Shown here: positions 9,529-17,429 of the stretch, piece by piece
Layout: each line of letters opens with the position of its first letter
How positions within the stretch are numbered: the stretch's first letter is position 1
Assembly: GCA_016710595.1 (NCBI GenBank)
Contig: JADJVM010000006.1
Span: 241,501 to 305,500 of the forward strand
DNA length: 64,000 nt
From: Niastella sp.
GTDB taxonomy: Bacteria; Bacteroidota; Bacteroidia; Chitinophagales; Chitinophagaceae
Direction of reading: 5' to 3'
The notes under the pieces: model-generated
Seen by the model: the letters and a program-made list of their open reading frames with translations, nothing else
Database searches by the model: none
Told to the model about the DNA's origin: nothing
Program-made: the position numbers and the translations under genes

Positions 9529-10599
9529 TTATTTATTAAAAAATAATATTGCCGCTCCTGTTGCCATCATATTAAAGAGGGCTAAGGGTATCATGATACG
9601 CCATCCCAGGTGCATCAGCTGATCGTAGCGGAAGCGAGGTATGGTCCATCGAACCCAAATAAATAAAAACAGGAAACAGGCAATCTTGATGAAAAAAGCA
9701 ACCACTCCTAAAATAGCGGCCGTATTCACAGCCAGGTTTGCTTCATTTAAAAATGGTATATCGTAACCGCCAAAAAATAATGTTACCATTACAGCGCTAC
9801 TGATAAACATATTTACATACTCACTAAACAGGTAAAAGCCCAGCTTCATTGATGAATATTCTGTGTGATACCCACCAATCAATTCATTTTCTGCTTCGGG
9901 TAAATCAAATGGCGTACGGTTACATTCAGCAAAAGCACAAACTAAAAAAATAAAGAAGCCCAATGGCTGTTTTAAAATATTCCAGCTTAACAAGCCACCC
10001 CATCCGCCTTGCTGCTGTTGTACAACCATTTCTTTTAAGCTAAGTGTGCCGGTAAACATTAATAATGCAATGAGTGAAAGGCCTAATGCAAGTTCATAAC
10101 TAATAATTTGAGAAGCTGCCCGCAGGCCGCCCATTAATGAATATTTATTATTGCTTGCCCAGGCTCCTACCATAATGCCATATACCCCCAGGCTTACTAC
10201 AGCAAACACATATAGGATCCCAATATTTACATCTGCAATTTGAAGTTGCATTTCCCTGCCACCCGGTAATATTATTTTATCGCCCCATGGTATCACAGCA
10301 CTTGTCATAATAGCAGTAAGCATGGCCAGCCCGGGGCCCAAAACAAATAATGCTTTTGATGAAAAATTAGGAATGATCTCTTCTTTAAAAAATAATTTCA
10401 TTCCATCGGCTAAGGGTTGTAAAATACCGAAAGGGCCTGCCCGGTTTGGCCCCGGCCTGTCTTGTAACAAACCAGCAACTTTTCTTTCGGCAAAAGTAGT
10501 GTACATAGCTACTACCAGCGAAATAGAAACTACAATTGCAATCAGGACTAATTTTTCAATTAGAAATGGCCAGTCAATATTTAATAAAATGCCGTTCAT
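9529..10599 (-). CDS. nuoH: NADH-quinone oxidoreductase subunit H
   Basis: 356 aa, eight or nine membrane helices, normal for NuoH/ND1. The segments FAERKVAGLLQDRPGPNR and CAFAECNRTPFDLPEAENE are the two conserved cytoplasmic loops that form the quinone chamber and the entry of the E-channel. It connects the peripheral arm to the pump modules. It is located 20 nt downstream of nuoG. Confidence 0.97.
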   Translation of the reverse strand: MNGILLNIDWPFLIEKLVLIAIVVSISLVVAMYTTFAERKVAGLLQDRPGPNRAGPFGILQPLADGMKLFFKEEIIPNFSSKALFVLGPGLAMLTAIMTSAVIPWGDKIILPGGREMQLQIADVNIGILYVFAVVSLGVYGIMVGAWASNNKYSLMGGLRAASQIISYELALGLSLIALLMFTGTLSLKEMVVQQQQGGWGGLLSWNILKQPLGFFIFLVCAFAECNRTPFDLPEAENELIGGYHTEYSSMKLGFYLFSEYVNMFISSAVMVTLFFGGYDIPFLNEANLAVNTAAILGVVAFFIKIACFLFLFIWVRWTIPRFRYDQLMHLGWRIMIPLALFNMMATGAAILFFNK

Positions 10600-10619
10600 T
10601 TGTTTTGCTGTTTGTTTCT

Positions 10620-11738
10620 TTATTTTTCAAAATCGCCTGAATGAGCAGGGCGGTTTAATTTACTTAAATCTATTGCTGGATTATTTACATCACTTACTGC
10701 ATGTATATCCATTAATAATTTAGGATCCCTGCCATCCATTACTTCCCTGATGGTTTCTTTTGGCACATCCAATACTTTATATTTATTGGCCCCAATTACG
10801 GAATGACGGCTTATTTGTGTAAGCCCTTCCACTACCCAATCACTTGATTTCTTTTTATCGAAACGGCAGGTATTACAAATCCAACCTGGTTTTCCATCAA
10901 AACTTTGTACCTCGCCCCAGGGATCTTTACGGGAAGTAACCCGAAACACTTCTTCACCACGGAGCCAAAGTGTTGCTTTGCCACAGCAACCGGGTGTTTC
11001 ACAATCCCGGTGAGCATCTACCGGTTTGGTAAACCATACCCTGTTTTTAAAACGGAATGTTTTATCTGTTAAGGCGCCCACGGGGCACACATCAATCATG
11101 TTTCCGCTAAAATCGTTATCAATTGCTTTTGAAATATAGGTAGAAATAGCAGCTTTATCACCCCGGTCCACAATGCCATGTACCCTCTTATCAGTGAGTT
11201 GATCTGCTACCATTACACAACGGTAACACAAAATACAACGGGTCATGTGCAATTGAATAAGTGGTCCAATATCTTCTCTTTTAAAAGTGCGGCGTACAAA
11301 TTCTGTACGGGTACCCACTTCACCATGATCGTAGCTTAAGTCCTGTAAATAACATTCTCCTGCCTGGTCGCAGATGGGACAATCCAGGGGATGATTGATC
11401 AATAAAAATTCTACCACTCCATTCCGGGCATCCAACACACGTTCGCTGGTAATATTTTTTACTACCATGCCTTCCATTACTTGTGTTCGGCAACTCGCAA
11501 CCAGTTTTGGCATCGGCCGGGGATCAGCAGCAGACCCTGCCGCTACTTCTACCAGGCAGGTACGGCATTTTCCACCACTCCCTTCCAGCTTACTGTAAAA
11601 GCACATTGTAGGGGGTGCAAATTCACTGCCTAATAAACGGGCTGCTTCCACAATGGTTGTACCGGGTTCTACCTCTACCGTAATATTATCAATGGTTAGT
11701 TTTATTTTTTTATTTTCTTCTGCCATAGTTTTTTTCAT
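10620..11738 (-). CDS. nuoG: NADH-quinone oxidoreductase subunit G, short form
   Basis: 372 aa, against roughly 700-900 aa in Proteobacteria. The 2Fe-2S ferredoxin ligands (Cys46, 58, 61, 83), the N5 cluster ligands (His116, Cys120, 123, 129) and the N4 ligands (Cys168, 171, 174, 218) are all present. A degenerate further Cys set follows (246, 251/252, 288, 291), resembling the first Fe4S4 domain of molybdopterin oxidoreductases. The large molybdopterin-like domain is absent, and nuoH follows 20 nt after the stop. The C-terminal shortness appears to be normal for Bacteroidota rather than a broken gene. A start at Met5 is also possible. Confidence 0.93.
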   Translation of the reverse strand: MKKTMAEENKKIKLTIDNITVEVEPGTTIVEAARLLGSEFAPPTMCFYSKLEGSGGKCRTCLVEVAAGSAADPRPMPKLVASCRTQVMEGMVVKNITSERVLDARNGVVEFLLINHPLDCPICDQAGECYLQDLSYDHGEVGTRTEFVRRTFKREDIGPLIQLHMTRCILCYRCVMVADQLTDKRVHGIVDRGDKAAISTYISKAIDNDFSGNMIDVCPVGALTDKTFRFKNRVWFTKPVDAHRDCETPGCCGKATLWLRGEEVFRVTSRKDPWGEVQSFDGKPGWICNTCRFDKKKSSDWVVEGLTQISRHSVIGANKYKVLDVPKETIREVMDGRDPKLLMDIHAVSDVNNPAIDLSKLNRPAHSGDFEK

Positions 11739-11785
11739 TTTAATGAATGAAAAATAAAATCATTTTTTCTGCTACATCCACTCAT

Positions 11786-13135
11786 TTATGCAGGCACCTG
11801 TATATCATCAGCATAATGTGCCAATCCATAATTTTGTTGCAAGCAAAGTTCAGGGTTATTGACATGCCATTCAAATTCATCTCTAAAATGGCGGATAGCT
11901 GCTGCCACCGGCCATGCTGCAGCATCACCCAACGGGCAAATGGTATTGCCTTCTATCTTACGTTGAATATCCCATAACAAGTCAATATCTTTCATCTCTC
12001 CGTTTCCTGATTCTATTTTTTTCAATATTTTTTCCATCCAACCGGTACCTTCCCGGCATGGGCTGCATTGGCCGCAACTTTCATGGCGATAAAAACGAGC
12101 CAGGGTATAAGTATGCCGCACTACACATTGATCTTCATCCAGCACAATAAAACCACCCGAGCCCATCATAGAACCTGTTGCAAAACCACCATCAGAAAGG
12201 CTTTCATAATTCATTAAACGTTTTTCCCCTTTTGCTGTGGTCAATAGTAAATTGGCTGGTAAAATGGGGACAGAAGAACCACCGGGAATGCATGCTTTTA
12301 ATCTTTTACCATGGGGTATGCCACCGCAATATTCTTCGCTGTAAATAAATTCTTCTACAGAAATCGTCATGTCTATTTCATACACACCGGGTTTATTGAT
12401 ATTGCCACAGGCAGAAATTAATTTAGTACCGGTAGATTTACCAATACCTATTTTTGAATACGCTTCTCCGCCATCATTTATAATAGGAACAACGGCGGCA
12501 ATGGTCTCTACGTTGTTCACCACAGTTGGCCTTTGCCAAACGCCTTTTACCGCCGGAAAAGGGGGCTTGATGCGGGGATTGCCCCGATTGCCTTCTAACG
12601 ATTCTAAAAGAGCCGTTTCTTCACCACAGATGTAGGCACCAGCACCCCGTTGTGTATATATCTCACAATCGAAACCGGATCCTAAAATATTTTTTCCCAA
12701 CCATCCTTGTTGCTTTGCCTCGGCAATGGCCTGGTCTAAAATATCGGTTATCCATGCATATTCACCCCGGATATAAATATAACTCACATTGCTACCCAAT
12801 GCAAAGGAAGAAACAATCATGCCTTCAATAAGATAATGCGGAATAAACTCCATGAGGTAACGGTCTTTAAATGTGCCGGGTTCACTCTCATCGGCATTTA
12901 CTACCAGGTGGCGTGGAATACCTTCGGGCTTAGCAATGAAACTCCATTTAAGCCCGGTAGGGAACCCTGCGCCACCACGTCCCCTCAATCCACTTTTCTT
13001 TACTTCTTCCACAATCTCTTCGGGCTTCATGGTAAGCGCTTTTTCCACACTGCGGTACCCGCCTTCACGGCGATACACATCATACGTTTTTATACCGGGG
13101 ACATCAATTTTTTCTAATAATAATTTCTTTGTCAT
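11786..13135 (-). CDS. nuoF: NADH-quinone oxidoreductase subunit F
   Basis: 449 aa, full length. It binds NADH and FMN and hands electrons to the N3 cluster. Residues 51-63 (GRGGAGFPTGLKW) and the NADESEPGTF segment form the FMN/NADH site. The 4Fe-4S ligands are in CGQCSPCREG and, about 40 residues later, NTICPLG. It is encoded after the VOC protein gene (28 nt gap) and before nuoG. Confidence 0.97.
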   Translation of the reverse strand: MTKKLLLEKIDVPGIKTYDVYRREGGYRSVEKALTMKPEEIVEEVKKSGLRGRGGAGFPTGLKWSFIAKPEGIPRHLVVNADESEPGTFKDRYLMEFIPHYLIEGMIVSSFALGSNVSYIYIRGEYAWITDILDQAIAEAKQQGWLGKNILGSGFDCEIYTQRGAGAYICGEETALLESLEGNRGNPRIKPPFPAVKGVWQRPTVVNNVETIAAVVPIINDGGEAYSKIGIGKSTGTKLISACGNINKPGVYEIDMTISVEEFIYSEEYCGGIPHGKRLKACIPGGSSVPILPANLLLTTAKGEKRLMNYESLSDGGFATGSMMGSGGFIVLDEDQCVVRHTYTLARFYRHESCGQCSPCREGTGWMEKILKKIESGNGEMKDIDLLWDIQRKIEGNTICPLGDAAAWPVAAAIRHFRDEFEWHVNNPELCLQQNYGLAHYADDIQVPA

Positions 13136-13163
13136 AGCTCCTTGCGCTTTGCTTGTATTTTAT

Positions 13164-13589
13164 TTAGGCCTTTTCCTCCTTCGGATAATCGTAGTTAAAC
13201 ATCCAATGCACTCCAAATTTATCTTTCGTCATACCAAAACGAGCACCCCAAAAAGTATCCTGCATGGGCATGGTTACCGTGCCCCCTTCACTCAAATTGG
13301 CAAATGTTTTTTCAATTAAATCCAGGTCAGTAAAATTTAAAGAAAGGCTCACCTGGTCACCTGAACTCACTGATACATTGGGAGGGCAATCACTCACCAT
13401 AAATTTTAAGGCGCCCGCTTCAAATAAGGCATGCATTATTTTATTTTTCACCGCTTCATTATCGCCTGCCATCTGTGCCTCGCCAAATGTGGAGGAATGC
13501 ACAATATTACCATTGAGCGCCTTACAATAAAAGGCTAACGCTTCATTTGCATTACCGTTAAAATTCAAATATGGTATGATGGCTTCCAT
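13164..13589 (-). CDS. VOC family (PhnB-like glyoxalase fold) protein inside the nuo operon
   Basis: 141 aa, a single-domain vicinal-oxygen-chelate protein of the PhnB/3-demethylubiquinone-like type. Evidence is the N-terminal PYLNFNGNANEALAFYCKAL repeat start, the central FMVSDCPP strand and the C-terminal WGARFGMTKDKFGVHWMFNY. Members are metal-binding or degenerate, and many have no known substrate. It lies 10 nt after nuoE and 28 nt before nuoF on the same strand, so it is part of the complex I transcript. Its role there is unknown; it may simply be a passenger. Confidence 0.88.
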   Translation of the reverse strand: MEAIIPYLNFNGNANEALAFYCKALNGNIVHSSTFGEAQMAGDNEAVKNKIMHALFEAGALKFMVSDCPPNVSVSSGDQVSLSLNFTDLDLIEKTFANLSEGGTVTMPMQDTFWGARFGMTKDKFGVHWMFNYDYPKEEKA

Positions 13590-13599
13590 ACATTATTTT

Positions 13600-14091
13600 T
13601 TAATTGTTTTTAACTTTACATTCTTCAATGAGGGCATCAATTTTTTCTTTTGTTAAATGCTCCCGGTAAGTTTTACCATATTGCATCATGGGAGCATAAC
13701 CACAAGCACCCAAACATTCTACAGTTTTTAAGGTAAATAAACCATCGGGAGTGGTTTCACCCACTTGTATGTTGAGCTTTTGTTTTATATAATCAATTAT
13801 ATCATCACTGCCATTGATCATACAGGGCCCGGTTTGGCATACTTCTAATAAATGTTTACCTACGGGCTTTAAATTATACATGCTGTAAAAACTTGCCACT
13901 TCATATACTTCAATAGGTTCTAAATGAAGCAGGCCTGCAACATAATCCATTGTTTCCACACTCAGCCAGCCTCCAAACTCTTCCTGTGCCATGTGCAATA
14001 CAGGTAATAAGGCGCTTTTTTGTTTGCCGTCAGGATAGTGTGAAATAATTTCTTTCACTTCCATTAATTTTTGATCACTAAACACAATCAT
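13600..14091 (-). CDS. nuoE: NADH-quinone oxidoreductase subunit E
   Basis: 163 aa thioredoxin-fold 2Fe-2S subunit, normal length. The N1a cluster ligands are Cys85 and Cys90 (CQTGPC) and Cys126 and Cys130 (CLGAC). It pairs with NuoF in the NADH dehydrogenase module. It follows nuoD by 28 nt. The nuoF gene, usually next, is separated by the VOC gene. Confidence 0.97.
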   Translation of the reverse strand: MIVFSDQKLMEVKEIISHYPDGKQKSALLPVLHMAQEEFGGWLSVETMDYVAGLLHLEPIEVYEVASFYSMYNLKPVGKHLLEVCQTGPCMINGSDDIIDYIKQKLNIQVGETTPDGLFTLKTVECLGACGYAPMMQYGKTYREHLTKEKIDALIEECKVKNN

Positions 14092-14119
14092 AAAAAATCA
14101 TTTATTTAAAACACTCCGT

Positions 14120-15361
14120 TTATGCATCCAGCTCACCTGCTATCAAATTCAAACTACTCATGGTAATTACTGCATCACTCAACATGCCACCTTTTATTAA
14201 TTCAGGATAAGCCTGGTAATAAATAAAACATGGCCTGCGAAAATGAAGACGATAGGGAGTACGGCCTCCATCACTTATTAAATAATAACCCAGTTCCCCA
14301 TTGGCTCCTTCAATGCTATGGTACACTTCTCCTTTTGGCATTTCTGTTTCGCCCATTATTATTTTAAAATGATAAATGAGGGCTTCCATTTTTGTGTACA
14401 CATCTTTTTTATCTGGTAAATAAAATTCGGGTGTATCAGCGTGGTACACTTCTGCTTCGGCACCTTTAAATTCTTTTATTTTTTTATACGCCTGGTTCAG
14501 GATGTGTAAACTTTGCCACATTTCCTGGTTACGCACCAAATAGCGATCATAACAATCACCGGTAGTACCTACGGGTATTGTAAAATCAAAATCTTCGTAG
14601 CTGCTATAGGGAGTATGGATCCTTACATCATAATCTACCCCGGCAGCCCTAAGATTGGGGCCGGTGAAACCATAATTCAAAGCCCGTTCTGCCGAAATGG
14701 GGCCGCAACCAATAGTGCGATCCATAAAAATACGGTTACGGGTAAACAGGTTTTCAAATTCTTTTAATTGAGCAGGGTATCCTGTTTTTTCATCGAGAAA
14801 ATCTTCCAGTCGTTGCCAAGCTTTAGGTGTAAAATTCCTTTCAAATCCGCCAATACGGCCAATATTTGTAGTTAACCGTGCGCCACATATTTCTTCATAA
14901 ATTTCATAAATCATTTCACGGTATTGCATTACGTACAGGAAGCCTGTATAAGCGCCGCTATCTACCCCTACAATTGAATTACATATTAAGTGATCGCTGA
15001 TGCGGGCAAGTTCCATAATAATAACACGCAAATAATCTACCCGTTTGGGTGTTTTTATTCCCAGTAATTTTTCGCAAGTGAGTTGCCAGCCAATATTATT
15101 TAAGGGTGATGAGCAATAATTTAAACGGTCAGTAAGCGGCTGAATTTGATACAGGGGCCGGCGTTCGGCAATCTTTTCAAAAGCCCGGTGGATATACCCA
15201 ACGGTAGAAGTGGCACTTACTATGCGTTCTCCATCCATTTCCAGTACATTCTGAAATACACCATGGGTAGCCGGATGCGTGGGGCCCAGGTTGAGGGTAT
15301 TGGTTTTTTTCTCAATACTGCCTTCGGGTAATGCGATATGATCTGCGGTTTTATCTGTCAT
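14120..15361 (-). CDS. nuoD: NADH-quinone oxidoreductase subunit D
   Basis: 413 aa. It is the 49-kDa-type subunit that forms the quinone-reducing site with NuoB. The N-terminal GPTHPATHGVFQNVLEMDGE segment carries the site His, and the C-terminal FRRPCFIYYQAYPELIKGG is typical. It is not fused to NuoC, unlike in E. coli. Its ATG overlaps the stop codon of the preceding 73-aa gene by one base, suggesting coupled translation. Confidence 0.97.
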   Translation of the reverse strand: MTDKTADHIALPEGSIEKKTNTLNLGPTHPATHGVFQNVLEMDGERIVSATSTVGYIHRAFEKIAERRPLYQIQPLTDRLNYCSSPLNNIGWQLTCEKLLGIKTPKRVDYLRVIIMELARISDHLICNSIVGVDSGAYTGFLYVMQYREMIYEIYEEICGARLTTNIGRIGGFERNFTPKAWQRLEDFLDEKTGYPAQLKEFENLFTRNRIFMDRTIGCGPISAERALNYGFTGPNLRAAGVDYDVRIHTPYSSYEDFDFTIPVGTTGDCYDRYLVRNQEMWQSLHILNQAYKKIKEFKGAEAEVYHADTPEFYLPDKKDVYTKMEALIYHFKIIMGETEMPKGEVYHSIEGANGELGYYLISDGGRTPYRLHFRRPCFIYYQAYPELIKGGMLSDAVITMSSLNLIAGELDA

Positions 15362-15582
15362 TATGAATTATCAATATTAGTATGTGCCCTTTTGCTTTTA
15401 ATAATATTATATACTGTGGTAATTTTAATTACTACAAGTATTAAAGACATGATAGTAATTACCAATGATAAGATATCTCCAGTACCCCTCCATTCCATAT
15501 ATTTAAATAACCCTATCACAAAAAAAACTACCACATATAAAATGGCAAATAAGAGCTTGTATTTTTGAAAAAACGATTTCAT
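15361..15582 (-). CDS. Small two-helix membrane protein between nuoC and nuoD, unknown function
   Basis: 73 aa, no family recognised. A basic N-terminus is followed by two hydrophobic helices (about residues 9-27 and 37-58) and a basic tail, giving a likely hairpin with both ends in the cytoplasm. It starts 12 nt after nuoC and its stop overlaps the nuoD start by one base. That tight packing is the main argument that it is a translated gene. Its function cannot be inferred. Confidence 0.7.
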   Translation of the reverse strand: MKSFFQKYKLLFAILYVVVFFVIGLFKYMEWRGTGDILSLVITIMSLILVVIKITTVYNIIKSKRAHTNIDNS

Positions 15583-15594
15583 AATTTTTAAATA

Positions 15595-16098
15595 TTACCG
15601 TCCAAACATTTCATCATCTTTATCTACCCGGCTTTGATCTTCTAATGGGTATTGCTTGCGCATGGGGAAATAATCCATCTCATCTACATTTAACACCCTA
15701 ATTAAATTGGGATGGCCAATAAAATTCACTCCATAAAAATCATAGGTTTCCCTTTCCATCCAGTTAGCACTTTGATATAACGCTGTAGCGCTGAAAACAT
15801 CTGGATTTTCAATATCTGTAAATACTTTAAAGCGGATGCGTACATTATCAACCAGGTTGTGCAAATGATATACTACAGCCAGTTCACGGCCTTTATCATT
15901 TGGATAATGAACGGCCTGCAGGTCAGTTAAGAAACGAAACTTCAGCTCATCATCATCAAATAAAAATTGGAGTACTTTTAAATTCAAATCTTTTGGTGCA
16001 GTAAAGCTGAGCATCCCAAAAGGTTCTTCCCACTGTGTAAGTGCTTCTCCAAATTTTTGAGTGAGCCTGGTTTTTATTGTATCGTTCGTTAATGCCAT
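15595..16098 (-). CDS. nuoC: NADH-quinone oxidoreductase subunit C
   Basis: 167 aa, the 30-kDa-type subunit, stand-alone form. RETYDFYGVNFIGHPNLIRV near residues 115-135 is the family signature, followed by the C-terminal RKQYPLEDQ. It supports the NuoB-NuoD junction of the peripheral arm. There is a 79-nt gap to nuoB upstream with no clear promoter. Confidence 0.96.
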   Translation of the reverse strand: MALTNDTIKTRLTQKFGEALTQWEEPFGMLSFTAPKDLNLKVLQFLFDDDELKFRFLTDLQAVHYPNDKGRELAVVYHLHNLVDNVRIRFKVFTDIENPDVFSATALYQSANWMERETYDFYGVNFIGHPNLIRVLNVDEMDYFPMRKQYPLEDQSRVDKDDEMFGR

Positions 16099-16177
16099 AA
16101 GGATAAATGAAAATATAAAGACAAAAAATGATCTGCAGCGCTGTAATTTATTTTTAAAAAATTAATGATTGGTTTAA

Positions 16178-16741
16178 TTAATCAATTCCATATCCTTCCA
16201 GCAGGCTTTTATATTCAGCACTATGCCTGCGGCGAAGGCTTTCATTATGTACTAATTCCTGTACTTTTAAAATACCATCTAAAATTCCTTCGGGCCTGGG
16301 TGGGCAACCCGGTACATATACATCTACCGGGATTATTTGATCAATCCCCTGTAATACAGAATAGCTGTCGAAAATACCACCGCTACTGGCGCAGGCTCCT
16401 ACAGCCATTACCCAGCGGGGTTCTGCCATTTGTAAATATACCTGCCGTAATACAGGGCCCATTTTTTTTGCAATGGTTCCCATTACCATGAGCAGGTCGC
16501 ATTGGCGGGGAGAAAAACCCACTCTTTCTGCACCAAACCTTCCAAGATCGTAATGACTACCCATTGTTGCCATAAATTCGATACCACAACAACTGGTTGC
16601 AAAGGGTAATGGCCAGAGTGAATTTTTACGGGCAAGGCCCACCACTTTTTCTAAACTGGTAGCCATGTACCCTTCTCCCATATACCCTTCGGGTATTCCC
16701 TGATATTTTATCGTATTATTATATTGAACCGGACGAGCCAT
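16178..16741 (-). CDS. nuoB: NADH-quinone oxidoreductase subunit B
   Basis: 187 aa. The N2 4Fe-4S cluster ligands are all present: the tandem Cys51-Cys52 (SCCGIEF), Cys117 (GACASSGG) and Cys146 (PGCPPRPE). N2 is the final cluster, which reduces quinone. Located 76 nt after nuoA in the normal order. Confidence 0.98.
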   Translation of the reverse strand: MARPVQYNNTIKYQGIPEGYMGEGYMATSLEKVVGLARKNSLWPLPFATSCCGIEFMATMGSHYDLGRFGAERVGFSPRQCDLLMVMGTIAKKMGPVLRQVYLQMAEPRWVMAVGACASSGGIFDSYSVLQGIDQIIPVDVYVPGCPPRPEGILDGILKVQELVHNESLRRRHSAEYKSLLEGYGID

Positions 16742-16817
16742 AGTTTTAAATTAATAATTAATCAATCATCTCATTGCCATTTTATTTTCAAGTATAAGCA
16801 AGCAATGCATTTTCTTT

Positions 16818-17219
16818 TTATTCTTCCCACTTTAATGCCCCTTTCTTAAAGATATAAATTAATCCTGCTAAGAAAAGGCTAATAAAAATAGAAACTGCAA
16901 TAAAACCTTCCCAACCCAAATGCCGGAAGTTTACTGCATAGGGATAGAAAAATATTACCTCTACATCAAACAACACAAAAAGAATGGCCACTAAAAAATA
17001 TTTAATGGCAATCGGCCTGCGTGCATTGCCTTTGATCTCAATACCACTTTCAAAATTTTGAAGTTTATCTGCTGTGCGCCTTTTGGGGCCCAGTAAACTT
17101 GACCCCAGTATCATGGTGGTTACCAAACCTGCAGCAAAGATTAGCTGAAGTGCAATGGGGATATAATTGTAAGCCGTATTAGCGACTTCTGTTTGCAATA
17201 AAATAAAATCCATAATCAA
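16818..17219 (-). CDS. nuoA: NADH-quinone oxidoreductase subunit A
   Basis: 133 aa, three membrane helices. FESGIEIKGNARRPIAIKYF matches the conserved cytoplasmic loop of NuoA/ND3, although the usual Cys-containing GE.P signature is reduced here. FVLFDVEVIFFYPYA is the conserved acidic helix 2. It is the first gene of the operon, with a TAnnTTTG box about 20 nt upstream. It begins MIM, so a start two codons later is possible. Confidence 0.96.
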   Translation of the reverse strand: MIMDFILLQTEVANTAYNYIPIALQLIFAAGLVTTMILGSSLLGPKRRTADKLQNFESGIEIKGNARRPIAIKYFLVAILFVLFDVEVIFFYPYAVNFRHLGWEGFIAVSIFISLFLAGLIYIFKKGALKWEE

Positions 17220-17238
17220 TTTCCTCCGGAATTATTAA

Positions 17239-17246
17239 CAAAAGTA
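17239..17246 (-). promoter_or_regulatory. Promoter -7 element of the nuo operon
   Basis: TACTTTTG on the minus strand matches the Bacteroidota TAnnTTTG consensus exactly and lies 19 nt before the nuoA ATG. No clear TTG was found at the usual upstream distance, so this is the core element only. Confidence 0.55.
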
Positions 17247-17382
17247 AGACAGCAAAGGCAATTTTCCATATTCATTTATATAACTGACACTTAAAATGAG
17301 AGGGAGCGCTTTTAACTAGGTGCGTTAAATTATAAATTTTGAATAAACGAATTTTTCAAAATTCACTCATCAGAAATAAAAA

Positions 17383-17407
17383 AAGCTTGCAGCAAAACTG
17401 CAAGCTT
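17383..17407 (-). terminator. Intrinsic terminator of the tonB-pstS-TPR unit
   Basis: A perfect 10-bp stem AAGCTTGCAG/CTGCAAGCTT with a 5-nt loop is followed on the minus strand by a T run. It lies 22 nt past the TPR gene stop and insulates it from the nuo promoter. Confidence 0.85.
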
Positions 17408-17429
17408 ACATCTTAAAATTATCTTATAC

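Noticed and set aside
10620..11738. nuoG as a frameshifted or truncated pseudogene
   Set aside because: The next gene follows at normal spacing, no remnant of the molybdopterin domain is present, and short NuoG appears to be usual in this phylum.
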